Position numbers and translations under genes: made by a program. A stretch of 64,000 nucleotides of DNA from Ichthyophthirius multifiliis (lineage: Eukaryota > Ciliophora > Oligohymenophorea > Hymenostomatida): NCBI RefSeq assembly GCF_000220395.1, contig NW_004085909.1:1-64000 (forward strand), in the 5' to 3' direction. Positions 50,395 through 63,472 of the stretch are shown here, piece by piece (position 1 is the stretch's first letter; each line of letters opens with the position of its first letter). Under the pieces are notes generated by a model that saw only the letters and a list, made by a program, of their open reading frames with translations, had not been told where the DNA came from and made no database searches.

Positions 50395-50856
50395 GAATAA
50401 ATATAAAATTTATAAATTAAATTATATTAAAAAATAAAATTTATAAATAATTTATAAAATATATGAAAAAAAATAAAATATATTATCTATTTTTTGTTTT
50501 ATAATTTATGAATGAATTAATTAATTTTTTTCTAAATCCAAATTATTAATTTTTACATATAACAATAATATTTAAAATTTTCTTATTTATTTTCTTAAGA
50601 ATAAAAATTGGATTAAAAATTATCTTAATTAAAATAATTAATAAAAATTATGTTTTTTATTTAATAACAATTATTTTATAATAAAAATTTTAACTTATTA
50701 ATTAAATAAATTAATACTTTAAAATACAATATAAAATAATATTAATAGAATTAAAAATTAATTTAATAAAAATTAAAAATATACAAATAAATTTTAACAA
50801 ATTTTAATTAAATAGCCTATTCAAATATTTAATAAAAAAAAACTAAGATAAAATAA
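50395..50856. other. AT-rich spacer
   Basis: 462 nt of A/T between two plus-strand genes. Nothing recognised. Confidence 0.6.
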
Positions 50857-52205
50857 ATGGGACAGACAACATCAGAATTCGAAAATAAAATAGAAGTAGA
50901 AAGTCGAATAGTTTAATTAAAGTGTTCCAAAGACGAGGATATAATTCCAAATCTAGATTTCATATAAATTATAGAAAACATATGTTATGGTAGAGTAAAT
51001 TTAATGTAAAAAATAGGCTAATCGAAAACCTAATATATAATTATGGAGCGTATTTTACGTACTAAGCAAGAATTAAAAGAGCAATTTACAAAATTTGAAC
51101 AAAAAGCATAATTTGAGCATTAAAATTTACTAAAAATAATAAAAGGATGTAAATAAAAAAATGAAGATTATTGTAGTAAATTTTATAAAATGTAAATTTT
51201 ATTTGAATATATTCCAAAGACTTTGGAAGATCAAATTAGGTATCGAAAAGAAAATAACTCTCATTATGGCGAAAATGAAATGCTTAAAATGGTCGAAAAT
51301 ATATTAAATTGTTTGATTTATTTAAAAGAAAAATAAATATATCATTAGTATATTTAACCTTCTACCATATGTTTTGACCAAATAAATTAAATTTATAAAT
51401 TAACTGATATTTAGTATATGAATAATGGTATTTCTCATTATAAATAATTTCTCTACGGAAATGAAGATGCTTGTTATTTATCACCTTAATTATTGAAAGA
51501 TCTTTCTCATAGGAAATAAAGTCCTTAGGACAATATAGAAAAAAGTGATATATTTTCTCTTGGATTATGTGTAATTAAAATGGGTCTAATGAAAGAAATT
51601 TAACATATTTATAATTTTAATGAATTCGATATTAATCAAGGGTTACTTTAAGAACTCTTAAATAAAATAAAAAAACTTTATTCAGAGCAGTTTTTTGATA
51701 TTTTAAGTAATATGCTTATGTATTATGAAGATGATAGACTTGATTTTTAATAATTAAAAAAAAGAATTTCTATTTTAAAATTTTAAAAGGAATAGTTTTT
51801 ATCTGTCAATAAAAATTCTGACATGAAATATAGTAGATGTAAAAGCAGTGTAAATAACAATTTTAAAAGTGTTAATAATATTTATAATAGTATAAATATT
51901 AATCAAAATTAAAATAATAATAAAAATTTTTATAAAAGTGTATAATAAAAATAATCAGGAAGTGACATTAAAAAAAGTTAGAATTATACGCCTGAAAATT
52001 AAATTTATATTACAAAAGAATAATTATAAAAAATGATTAATTCTAAAAAAACAACAATAAAGATACAATTTAGTAATCGATTAGAAAAATAGGTGAATTT
52101 TAGAATAAAAATAAAAGAAAATAGCTATACAACTGATGTTTTATATTAATAATAATTTATAAAATAATTGTAATATTAACAATAATAATATTAGTAATAA
52201 TATTA

Positions 52206-52246
<41 letters not shown>

Positions 52247-52635
52247 TATTAATATAATAATCATTAAATAACTAATAATAATTAAATCGATAAAAAGAAT
52301 AACATGATAATTTTTTTAGTTATAGATTATAAAAAAATTTTGTTTTTAATAAATAATAAAATAATTAAAAAACAAATATTTATGAAATACATAATTTTAA
52401 AATATAAGATATTCATTTGTAGAAAAGACCAATTTTAGATTTAAATATTTAAAAAACATTTAACATTCTTGAATAAAAAATTAATAATATTGATTAAAAT
52501 TTATATAAAAGATAATTTAGAAGCTGTTCTGCAGCAGTTAATGAAAATAATAATTTATAAAAAAATTATAGTTATTATGAAAATAAATTATAAAAACTAA
52601 ATATTTTACCATTAACGCATTTCAATCTTGATTGA
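50857..52635 (+). CDS. Kinase-like protein, probable pseudokinase, with N-myristoylation signal and poly-Q
   Basis: Single exon, 592 residues. MGQTTSEFE fits an N-myristoylation signal (Gly2, Ser6). Residues ~35-310 have protein-kinase fold texture: IIENICYGRVNLMQKIG, QYIIMERILRTKQELKEQF, FEHQNLLKIIKGCK and MQILFEYIPKTLEDQI (hinge). At the catalytic-loop position is IYHQYIQPSTICFD instead of HRD...N. At the DFG position is YKLTDIQYMN. The helix-F region is KSDIFSLGLCVIKMG. The catalytic Asp and the metal-binding DFG Asp/Gly are therefore altered, suggesting no phosphotransfer. The C-terminal ~280 residues are Ser/Asn/Gln-rich and include 13 consecutive Gln, each written TAA (52207-52245). An anchored regulatory pseudokinase is a reasonable inference. 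Start ATG 50857 is supported by the myristoylation motif; stop is TGA 52633-52635. Confidence 0.8.
52178..52245 (+). repeat. TAA/TAG (poly-Gln) codon repeat in the pseudokinase
   Basis: An in-frame run of TAA and TAG codons, broken twice by TAT, ending in 13 uninterrupted TAA codons. In this code they are glutamines, not stops. Confidence 0.9.
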
Positions 52636-53267
52636 TATAAATATGAAAATAAATTAAATAAATATAAATTTTTTATATAAAAATAAGAATTTAATAAAAT
52701 ATATTAGCTATTAAATAAATAAAAAAAACTTGTAAAAAATAAATAAAAATATCAAATAAATTAGAGTTAAATTTATATTATATTTATTTATATAATTAAT
52801 ATATTATTATTAATAATATCTTAAAAAATTATTATATATAAATGTATATTTTTTTGGATTTAAAATATTATAAATATTAAAAAATATTTAGTAAATACCA
52901 TTTTTTTTTTTCAATGTTGCTATATTTAATTACAATATCTATAAATCTTATTAAATAAATTAATAAAACTAATAAAACTAAAATTAATAATTTTTTATGC
53001 CTGTTTATAAGTTTAATATAAGAGATTAATATAAATAATTTGATAATAATACATGTATTGTTACATATTGACGTTTTAATTTCAATAAGTTAAATAAATG
53101 ATTAAATAAATCTTTATATATATATATATATATATGTAATAATTTAAACCTTATTTTGACTTCTAATTTTTATTAAAAACATTCGAAAATAAATTATTGT
53201 GAGATAAATTGATTACATATATTTTTTTGTTGATTATAATTACAGATAAATATAAACTATGCAAAAA

Positions 53268-53316
<49 letters not shown>

Positions 53317-53511
53317 TTTGGTTATTAAAATAAAATTGAAAAATTATAAATAATATATAAGATATATGAAATAAATATTTTTTTAATTTTTTTTTATTAT
53401 TAAAATAAATGAAACAAAATTTATTTTTTTATAAATAATAAAATAATTATTATTCATTAAATTTTAAATAATTTGGAATTTATAAATAAATTTAAGCTTT
53501 TTTTATTATTC
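52636..53511. other. AT spacer with TA tract
   Basis: Between convergent genes. A/T-rich, with a long (TA)n tract at 53272-53311 and a smaller one near 53115-53137. No gene is seen. Confidence 0.65.
53272..53311. repeat. (TA)n microsatellite
   Basis: About 20 TA units in the spacer downstream of the glycogen synthase fusion gene. Confidence 0.9.
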
Positions 53512-56500
53512 TCATTCTATGCTTATAAAATTATTTAAACGTCCATACATGTCAGTATCTTTAAGTTCATCATCATTGCAAATCCATTCATCATCAACAA
53601 TATATTTATATCTTTTTTTAAAGCAAAAAATTAAATATATAAAAAAATATTTGAAATAAAAAATACAAGTAATCTCCTGTTGGTAAACTTAAAGTAATTT
53701 TCCATTCTTAAGAAAATTGATCATATTTTAAGTTCCTTTTAGTTTTCCAATTATCAAAAGAACCAATTATTTCGACTTATTTAGGTAATTTAGAAGGATC
53801 TAAAGTAAGCTTAAATTATACACTTTTGTAATTTTTCTCTGCTACATATTTAATTGCTTTTTCATATAAACCAGATAATTTCTATTCTCTACCTTAAAAC
53901 TAAGTAGGAAATTTTAATACCACTTATTAAGGCTTAAAAAGTTCTATATTAAAATCTTAATTAATTTTCGTCATTTCAATTTAAAGAGTATCTTTATCAA
54001 TATAGTTTTTATTGAACATTCTTTTATTTTTTATTTATTCAATTTTTTACTTTTTAAAAAAATAAAAAATTTACCTATAAAATTCTCCTTCATAAGCTTT
54101 AGAAACATCGTTTACATCAATACAAGCTTAAAAAGTACTTTTTCTTAATTGTTAATACATTTCTGCATTTTAATATATTCTCAAAGCTCTAGTTACTCCG
54201 TAAATAAAACCTTCTCTATCATGATGTTCGAATGCGTAACCACTTCCTTTTTTAGTTGTTTCATCAAAATTAATAACAGTATCTATAAAAGAAAAGAAAT
54301 TAAATTAAATATATATATGTTATTTTATTTTATTTTTTTAAAAAAAACCTTAAAGTCCTCCTGTTTTCATAGATACAACAGGAGTACCAGCAACAAAGAA
54401 TTCATGTTAAACAATGCCACCAGGTTCAAATTTACTTGGCATAAGTCCAAAATCACATCCAACATTAATAAGTGGTCCATCTTTTTAATAATTAAATATT
54501 ATTAACATAAATAATTTTTTTTTTATATATATATAACCTTTAAAGAACATATCCGGATCTCCCCAGAAATTAAAAGGATAAACATTTTTTAAATATTAAA
54601 TTCTTTCTGCACATTTTTAAGCATATTCCTCTTTATAATTGCAATTACCCCCTACAATAATTTATATTTTTCCATGTGATTATCTAATTAATTATTCAGC
54701 AGCATCAACAATTAAATGAACTCCTTTTTACTCAGTAATTCTACCCACGAACCCAAATAAACAAAAGGAATTATCAAGTGTTGAAAATCCGAAATATTTT
54801 TATTATATTTTTTCTTTAGCTTTCACATGATCGGACCCAGTTGGTAATTCTTCAATCATTTTTTGTCTTTCTTTAATGTTGAGTCCATTTGGATAGGAAA
54901 AAGCGAATTAAAATCTCGATAAAATCGAACTTAAAGAACTTTCTTTTAAAAGTTAAAATTTATATGAATGAGAGACTGTTCCCCAATTATCACAAGTCAT
55001 AAATGCACATCTGGAAGGATTTATAACTAGATGTTTCCAGAAAGGGTCTATTAACCATTATGTAGGTAATTAATAAATCCAATTTAAATCTCCTTAATCA
55101 AGTCTCGGATATTATCTTCCTTCATAATTCGTATCTAAATTGTGTGCTATATGGAAAAGCTTAGTCCCTTTGAAACTTTCTCCGAAAGATTAATTTTTTA
55201 CATATCCTCCTATTAAGCCTGTATACCAATCATTTGTTACTATTAGTGCTGGAATGACTTTAATTTTGCATAATAATTGGAGTGTTATTTTCGCATATAA
55301 GGTCATACTTTTTAAAGTATATTCAGGATCATCACCTGCAAATGCGGACGGGAACAAAATCGGGTTATGTAAGAAGAACACTTTAACTCCTGCGTATATG
55401 CCGGTATGAACTCCAACTTCATATTCGACTCCTCCTACATAGTATTTCATAGTTTCTTGGAATTTAAATCCGTCTTTTGTTAATAGGTCGGGCTTTTCTT
55501 TTAGTTTATTGTCATATATTGGAGTTATTACATATACTTCTTCGCCTAATTGTGCTAAACCTCTAGTCAATTCGTCTGTCATGACTCCTAGACCTCCGGT
55601 TTTGGTCCATTTAGCATATTCTGGAGTAGCAAAACATATAGGGCCGAGTTTATTGGATTCAACTATTAATTAAATACTTTTGAAAAAGGGAAGTTTTTCT
55701 TCTATAGAAGCAATAGACTATTTTTTTTTAAGTAAAGATTCGAAAAAGGCAAATAATCTGCATTTTAAAACTTTGTCTTTTTGGAAATCTCTAAGATTGG
55801 ATATTGCTATATTGAGGTTTATTTGGGAAATTTTATCATATAAATAAGCAAATCCATTTATAAATTATTATAAATTATTCGATTAAGTTATTAGTTTTAC
55901 TAATTAAGAAGCAGTATCATTTGAATAGATTGTCATTTATTCAGAAAGTGAAAGTTAATATTATAATCTAGCTAATGAATGTTCTGAAGCTAATTAAACC
56001 TTTTTTTATATAAAAATTTACATATATGTAATTTTGTTGTTTACTTTATTCTTATCATCTTTAATTACATTAAAACCCCAAATCATACTCTAAAAATTAT
56101 CTAAATGCACAAAAAGTCTTTTTTAATTGTTTTTTTCTTATATAGAATTTTATAATAAAATACCTATCATCAATAATTTCATTGATAAAGAAATAATCAT
56201 ATTTAACTTCTTTATCTTAATCTGGTTTTGCCCAATATTCCATTTTAACAACTAATTCCGCATTTTCATAATTAGGGTAATATTTAGCTAAAGGTTTCAT
56301 ATTAATAAAAGCATCAACTGGTCCATTATTAAAATTAATAACCACAACACAGAATTACTTCTTAGTGTATCTACAAAAAGCCAAAACATGAGTATGCCAC
56401 CCGAATTTATGTTCAGCCAATAGAGGAATAAAAATTCCAGATTTTAACGATTTTTTCGATAATCTTAAGTTTCTTCTACTTTCGTAATGTTTTCCTATAT

Positions 56501-59500
56501 TTTTTAATTCATTACCAAACCAATCACCTTAACTTTGGACAAAAGATTATGTTTATTATACTAAAGCAGTCATATCATCTACTGATTATCCACTTGAAAT
56601 TCTTACCATGCTTTGTTTTTTTGTAGCTCCTCGTCTTTCGTATACTGACCAGCCAAAACCTTGATTATCTTCAGTGTTGAAGAGTTACGATTCGATTTTC
56701 ATAATTTTATTTTTCTTAACTTCAATTGGTTTTGGGCTATTCCTTAATCTTCTTCTTACTCAACTATTGAAGGCAAATTGTTTTTTTTGGGAATCTCCGG
56801 TTCTTTTACTAAAGTGAATATATTTGTGGTTTTTATTTTAAAAGCTTGCCCATCTATTTTTTTTATTTAATATTTATATTATTATATTTTTTTTTTTAAA
56901 TAAATAAGCAAACCTAATTCCCCAATAAAAGTCATTGGAATATCAGTTAAAGTAAAAAATAAATCAACAACTGCCCAAGTAGCTTTTTTATATAATAATG
57001 CAGGATAAGGCCATGTATGATAAGTAGTAGATTAGACCACAAAAGATCCTTCTGGAAGTATACTTTTTTAAGTTTGATACCATTTTTTAAATGAATCAAC
57101 ACTTTTTCTTTACATTTAACTATTTTTAAAAATTTAAATTAACACATTATATATATATTTTTTTTAATAAAAAATACCTAATTGTTCCATCTTTCTTTAA
57201 ATTTTCTCCAAAAATTTAGGATAAGGCGATAGGTAATTTAAATTATCTAGGAATAGGTCCAGAGACAATCATAGAAATTTCCCTTTAATCTTCTTCTCCA
57301 ATAGATCCCCAAACTTCTGACATTATTAAAAAATTTGGATATCTAGACCAAAGATTTCTACATAATTTCATAATAAATGGATTAGGAAGTGTATCTCTAC
57401 AATTGCTTCCCCAAAATCCCGACTCTTCATTCTACTCAACAATAATTCCTTCGAATATTTCCTTATCAGTATAAGCAGAATGTCCATCAGTTTCTTTCCT
57501 GAACATTTCTTCTGTGTCTAAACTCAAAACTTAAGGCCAAGCTTATCCATTATCTAGATGAATACCATTAATATTATATTCTTCAGTAAAATTAACTAAC
57601 TCCTGGAGTAAAAGATCCCATACTTTCTTTTTACGGTAATTTAGTAAACATGTGTCTTCAAAAAATATAGCTCTTCCATCAGATCCGAAAACTGTTGTTT
57701 TTTTACCTTAAGAATCTAATTAATAAATCATTAACTCTTTGTATTTTTTATGACATCTCGAAGAATTTACTCTTGTAAGGCAATCCACTAAAATTTTTAA
57801 TCCTAATTAATTTGCTTTATTAGTTAATTCTTTAAATCCAGTTTTTCCTCCAAGCATTGTATTTGGACTGTTTTTTTTTTTTTTTTAATTTTTTTTTTTT
57901 TTACGTAGAACGGCAAGTTATTGATAAAGCTGATACTTCAGGTCTTTTTACAGTAAATTATTTAGAATATTCATCAAATATGATTCCATTATCACGTTCG
58001 AATACACCCATTAAATAGAGAGTATTTATTCCAGCATTTTTATATTATTAAAGTTTATCTTTTACTTTTTTAAAGTTACCTCTTTTTATCATTTTTCCTT
58101 TCTCGTCAGGAACTCCGTCTTGAAAATCAACAAAAACTTCGTGCATTTGTAAATCTTTTGTATCTTCAGGATGGACAATAAACCTTCCTTATACAGGTCT
58201 TGTTGTGAATTATTTATTATGACTATCAGATTCGTTTTTAGGATTTAAATCAATAAGCTTTTATTTTAATTTTGTTATTTTTTTTATTTTTATTTACTTT
58301 GTAAATAGATTTTATTTCTCCTGTTTCCAATAATCTAACTAATTTCCAATCATAAAAACCACATCTTGTAAATCTTCCTAAATCCAAAGAAACACTAATA
58401 AATTTTCTAACGCCTACAGTCTATATATATATTAATATTTTAAAATTTAAATATTATTATTTTATTATTTTTGATTACTTTGACTTCCTTAATTTTAGGT
58501 TTGAAAACATGAGTAATATTTTACCTTGTTTCAGGTAAGAAAATATAAGATTTTACCAAAAAAACAATATTTTAATCATTAGAATCTGATTCAATTAGAT
58601 AATCAATTTAAAATTTTTATTTAACTTTTTTAATTTTGGTTGAAAAAGGAGCTCTTTTTGACCAATCTACACCGTCGTATAGTACATTTAAAAAAAGTAC
58701 AGCATGATCTCTTAATTAAGGTATAGGATGTCCTAACATACCTATATTTTTTTAAAGAATTTTTTTAAAGAATTTTTTTAAAGAATTTTTATTTTTTTAC
58801 CAATAAGAAATTTTTCGAAATAATAATTAATTTTAGGATCTCTAGAAATAATTAAATCAGATAAAGTTCTTTCTAATTCAGATAAAGTTCTGCTAATATT
58901 TTTTAAAGTTTATTCAGAATTAGTTTAATTAGAATAATTTTTTCCGTATTCAACAACTTTTTATCTATATTAATGATATATGTTTTTATCAAACTTTAAA
59001 TTTTCGACACCTTTGATTATATTCTTGAGCATTTTGCTATAATTCTCAGAATAAACTAAGCATTTGTTCTATTTTATTGCAAAAGCGAAATGACCATGAA
59101 ATAATTCTAAAGAAAACGCTTAATTTAGTTTATTAGCTATATAAGAGGTTAGATATATATCTAACTTTCCTTTAGATTATATTCCTGTTTTTAACTTTTT
59201 TTTTTATTTAAAAAAAAATAAAAATATAAAATTATACTATTTTTATTTTTTACATAATTATAAGGAATATACAAAGTATTTGTATCTTAATCATAATCTT
59301 TGTCTTCATTAATAATTTTTATTTAAAAAGTTTCAATAAGCTTGGGTTTTACTGAATCCTATTTTATTTATTTTTTATAAATATATTTAATAATATTTTT
59401 TTTTTTTTGTAAAAAATACCTTAATTTTATTCATAATTTCGTGATTTAGTGTATTCTTTAAATCATTTATAGCATGTACATTTAATATGTTAGTCTTGTT

Positions 59501-59815
59501 TACATTTGATTTTTAGATATCGGCTACTTCAGGGCATTAAGGGTCTAGTTTTGTCAAAAAGGCTTTCAGGTTAGCAATAGAACCGAAAATAAAATGCAAA
59601 TAAAGAACTACTTGCTTAAGAGAAAGACCTCCATTTTATTAAGTGAATTCATCAAAAACTTCTGCAGTCATATAACCTTGGTAATAATAGAGGGAAGTAT
59701 AAATAGATTCAATAAAACCATATTCGAATCTGTGTTCACCGTTTAACATTTTGAAAGACCGCAAAGTATTGACTAGCTGAAGGTCAAGCTATAATTGAAA
59801 ATACTCTTTTTACAT
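53512..59815 (-). CDS. GH13-like / GT5 glycogen (starch-type) synthase / CBM fusion
   Basis: A long multi-intron gene for storage-glucan synthesis. N-terminal ~400 residues (MQKEYFQLQLDLQLVNTL) are unassigned, then a beta-domain (GVRKFISVSLDLGRFTRCGF). From ~58,130 to 56,900 it is GH13 alpha-amylase-like: YKNAGINTLYLMGVFERDNG, KILVDCLTRVNSSRC, YNINGIHLDNGQAWPQ and FLIMSEVW. The GH13 nucleophile region is atypical (GIHLDN for GxRxD), so hydrolysis is uncertain. A beta-domain follows, then the GT5 synthase with the nucleotide-sugar motif WTKTGGLGVMTDELTRGLAQ, VGRITEQKGVHLI and KFEPGGIVQHEFFVAGTPVV. The last ~130 residues are a CBM48/AMPK-type glycan-binding domain: VEIIGSFDNWKTKRN, YKYIVDDEWICND and YGRLNN. 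Several introns (about ten), one with a 13-mer repeat. The stop is TGA (complement of 53512-53514). Family is certain for GT5 and CBM; the role of the amylase-like part is inferred. Confidence 0.9.
58747..58785 (-). repeat. Three copies of a 13-mer within an intron
   Basis: TTTTTTTAAAGAA repeated three times in direct tandem on the plus strand, inside an intron of the glycogen synthase fusion gene (flanking exons read NYYFEKFLI and GMLGHPIPQLRD). Confidence 0.85.
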
Positions 59816-60539
59816 TTTTTTAATATATTTATACGTATATATAGATAGTTATTTATTTATTTTTATATTTTTTTATTTTATGTAAAAAAAATAATGTCTT
59901 TAAATATAAATAATGTATATAAAAATACAATTATTCATTTATTCATATTTAAATATATTTATATGATATTAAAATCATATATTATTTATTTTTTATACTA
60001 GGATTTATTTTTGATATGTCATATTTATTAAACAATATATTTATTATAAAAAAATTTATAGGTTTATAATTTATCAAATTAAAACATATATATTAAAAAT
60101 TTTTATCTTAAAATATATATTTTTTTTTTTTTTGATATTTTTATTATTTTATCCTTTAATAAAATATATTGCTCATATGTAATCCATCTTATAAAATATT
60201 TTTTTAAGTTTTTTTATTTATGTAAATTAAATATAAATTAAATCCTATAAATTCAATACCAAACCGAATCTATTTTCTATTTTTTTAACATATTTTACTA
60301 AAAATAGTTAATCACAATAATTAATTAATTATTTTAAAGTGAAAAATATAATATAAAAAAAGTGTAAAAATTAATTAGATAATATTTATTATATAAAATT
60401 ATAATTAATTTAAATATATTATTAATTTATTATATAAATTATTAAAAAAAAAAATTATTATCCTTAATTTGAAATCTTTTTAATTTTTTTTATTTTTATT
60501 TAATATAACAATAATTATTAATAATTTATTTTTATTATA
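59816..60539. other. Bidirectional promoter region
   Basis: 724 nt of A/T between the start codons of divergent genes (glycogen synthase fusion and VSR-like). No element recognised. Confidence 0.6.
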
Positions 60540-62028
60540 ATGATCAAAAAGCAAATTTTTATTATATTTTTTTTTACATTAATAAGATTTTCTTAATCTA
60601 TTTAAATTCATCTATCTGTCTAATATCCATAATAATTAAAGGATTAATTTTTGCACGTATAAAATCAAATACCCAATCAATTATATAAATATGGAATAAT
60701 TCCATGGACAAAAAACATAAATGGAAAGCTTGAACTTTCAAATCCAAAAGATGCTTGCTAACCAATTGTATATGATGAATAAAATTATGTTTAAAAATCC
60801 TTTCTACTAATCCATTCTGGAAATTGTAATATTTTTACCAAAATATTACATGCATAAATGCATGGAGCTTAATTAGTGATATTAATAATTTAAGAAGGAG
60901 AAAAACTATATGAAATTATTAATGAAGTTAATAACAAAGGATTTGAGCTTGATATTTCTACACTTATAATTTCATCTTAGGATGGTTAAATTTTAGAAGA
61001 ATCGTTATTAAATGTTGAATCTCATAAAAGACCTGTTTTATTAGCTAGCTTCCCTGAAAACACTAACGATTAAAATATTATTGAATATATATTAGAAGTT
61101 GATAATATATAATCTATGGAATTATTAAAGAATTTATATGAAAACACTGAACATATACAAAAAAATTGTAATTTATTTATTTAAAAAATATTTATTTATT
61201 TATTTTTTAAAAAAAATCACAAAAGATTCTGAATATTTTTATTTTAAAATAAAAGATTAAATATTGGATGAAAATAATAATAAAGAACTATTAAAAACCC
61301 ATTGCTTAGTAAATGGAAGATATTGCGATTTTGATAATCCGACAGCTTTAAAAGAAATAGTTCGTTAAATATGTATAATTTAAAATGATCATAATTTTTT
61401 CTTTAAATATATTTCAAAAATGACTGATTAATATAATTAATATTTACAAGATTTTAGTAATTCTTAATAAAATAAGTAAGAGTATAAATATTTTGATTTT
61501 GATTATTTTTCCTAACATGCTATGCTGTAAGCAAAATTACCTTTTAATGACATTGATGATTGTTTTTAAAATTCTTTTTCTTAAATTAATGAGAAAAATG
61601 ATTTGTATTTATAAAATAATATTTGTTTGGAAATGAATGAAAAATCGTATCAAAAATTTGATGATTCCATTAAAATATTTCCTACTGTATTTATTAATAA
61701 AAACTAAGTCAAAATAAATATTAATACTAGCGAATATTATAAGTAAATTATTAAATCTTTATGCATTTTATAAAAAGATTAAGATAAACCTTAGTGTATA
61801 AATTATTTTGTTAAAAAATAAAATTAAGTATAATCTTCTAGTAAGCATTTTAGCTTTATATCTATTATGTGCATTATTGGAGGAGTCTTTACTTTTATTG
61901 CTTGTATTTTAAGTATTTATTTATATAATAGAAATGAAAGTAGAAATTATAATTAAGATTTATAAAGAATCGATGAGATTGTTTAATCTTATGTCCAATT
62001 AAATGATTAGAAACAATATTAATAATGA
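60540..62028 (+). CDS. Vacuolar-sorting-receptor-like (PA-domain) type I membrane protein
   Basis: The N-terminus is a signal peptide (MIKKQIFIIFFFTLIRFS). Residues ~35-180 match the protease-associated domain of vacuolar sorting receptors: LYKYGIIPWTKNINGKL, NPKDACQPIVYDEQN, SFLLIHSGNCNIFTKILHAQ and VLLASFPENTNDQ. After one intron (61169-61227, GTAATTT to CACAAAAG) comes the VSR central motif HCLVNGRYCDFDNPTALKEI and VRQICIIQND. Cysteines continue in the luminal part. A single membrane helix near the end is FISIMCIIGGVFTFIACIL. The cytosolic tail has SYVQL, a YxxPhi sorting signal at the same place as plant VSR tails. VSRs sort soluble hydrolases between Golgi/endosome and lysosome-like vacuoles. 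Start ATG 60540 directly opens the signal peptide; stop is TGA 62026-62028. Confidence 0.86.
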
Positions 62029-62227
62029 TAATATATATACATATATATATATACATAATAACAAAAATAATATAAAATATTTATTTGGTAATATTAAAAT
62101 TTTAAATTAAAGAATTATTTTAAAAGCATAAAAGAAACATATTTTATTATAATTTTATTTTTCATTTTTTCTTAAAAATCTACGAAATAAACAAATGAAG
62201 TTATTACGTTTTACTCATAAAAATAGA

Positions 62228-63090
62228 TCATATAGTTCTTTCATTATATTTAACTGAATTTTTTAATTATTTTATAGAATTAAAATTGGTATTTTAATTT
62301 TTTGTATCAACTAAGCTAAAAAATAATTTTTATCTAATTGTTTATTAATCAACTTCTTCTAGTTTCATATTAAAAATATTTTATAAATTTTTTAATAATC
62401 TCTTTAAATAAGTCACATCAACATCTTTTAATTCATCCATTACTTTTTGAATTACCTTTAATTTTATTAAAATCAAAAATATTGATTTCTATTTTTAATT
62501 ACTTCTTGTATTTAATCAACTGAATTTTCTATATATACCCATTCTTTTAGTTTTTTTACAATTAATTCTCTGTAATGTGATCTATCTTTTTTCCTTTAAA
62601 GATATTAAAACAACTATACTATTCCCTAATCATAATTTAATTTTAGATTTCCTTTAATAGGACAATTAGTAAGATCTAAAACATATATTTTCTTTAAGTC
62701 TGCAAGCTCTCTAGGAAGATATTTTATATATGTATTTGAAAAATTTAAAACTTGCAAACTTTTACAATTTCTTAATTCTATTGGTATATATTATAAAGGA
62801 TTATTATTCAAATGGAATTATTCTAAGTTTTTAAATTGGCATATTTATAAAGGTATTTCTTCTATATTGTTAAACCCTAGGTCTATTATTTTTAAAAAAG
62901 TTAAATCTAAGACCTTTATTTATAACAACATATATATTTTTATTTTAAATATTATTAGTACATTTGATGGTATTTGCTTAAAATTAAAATTAGATAAATA
63001 AATTGCGTTTAATTTTTTCGAAGATGCAATTTAGCTTTATAATAGTTAATTTTAAGTTTTTTCTTTATTTTCTAGAATTTTTTATATCAT
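62228..63090 (-). CDS. Leucine-rich-repeat protein
   Basis: LRR units are readable: LNAIYLSNFNFKQIPSN, IIDLGFNNIEEIPLQICQFK, LEQFHLNNNPLQYIPIELRN and LQVLNFSNTYIKYLPRELAD. After the last repeat (IYVLDLTNCPIKGNLKL) the conserved cap LFQYLQRKKDRSHYRELI is seen, a motif I have in mind from a broad family of protist LRR proteins. Two introns: one of 48 nt (62914-62961), which has no stop in frame, and one near 62461-62510, after which the tail is KVMDELKDVDVTYLKRLLKN and ends with VKYNERTI. About 255 residues. It acts probably as a small binding scaffold; the partner is unknown. Start ATG 63090 (MIQKILENKEKTQ). The stop is TGA (complement of 62228-62230). It is tail-to-tail with the VSR-like gene, 199 nt away. 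Confidence 0.82.
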
Positions 63091-63472
63091 TTTTTATACA
63101 CTTATGTATATAATTTTAAAATTATAATATTATTTTTAATTTTTAGTAAATAAAAATGAAACTAAAAAATATATATATATTTTTTTTTATATAAATACTT
63201 TATAGGACTATATAATAAATTTTTTATTTATAAATATAATAAAAATTTTTATTTATTATTATTAATATATAATTACAAAGTTAATAAATAAATTATTTTT
63301 TTAATAAGTTAAACTTTTTAAACTATTATATTAGTTTAAAATATTTTATTTTTTGTGTAAAAAAAAAAAATATACTAGAAACAAAAAAAAAAAAAAAAGA
63401 AAAAAAAAGTAAATTAAAAAGCAAATCAAATAATGAAAAAAATCATTTTATTTTTTTTTAAAAAAAAAGAAA
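63091..63472. other. AT-rich spacer
   Basis: A/T spacer with long poly-A runs around 63361-63420 between two minus-strand genes. No gene seen. Confidence 0.65.

Noticed and set aside
54149-54505. Plus-strand open frame inside the glycogen synthase gene
   Set aside because: Antisense to the GT5 domain, whose motifs KFEPGGIVQHEFF and AGTPVVSMKTGG are unmistakable on the minus strand.
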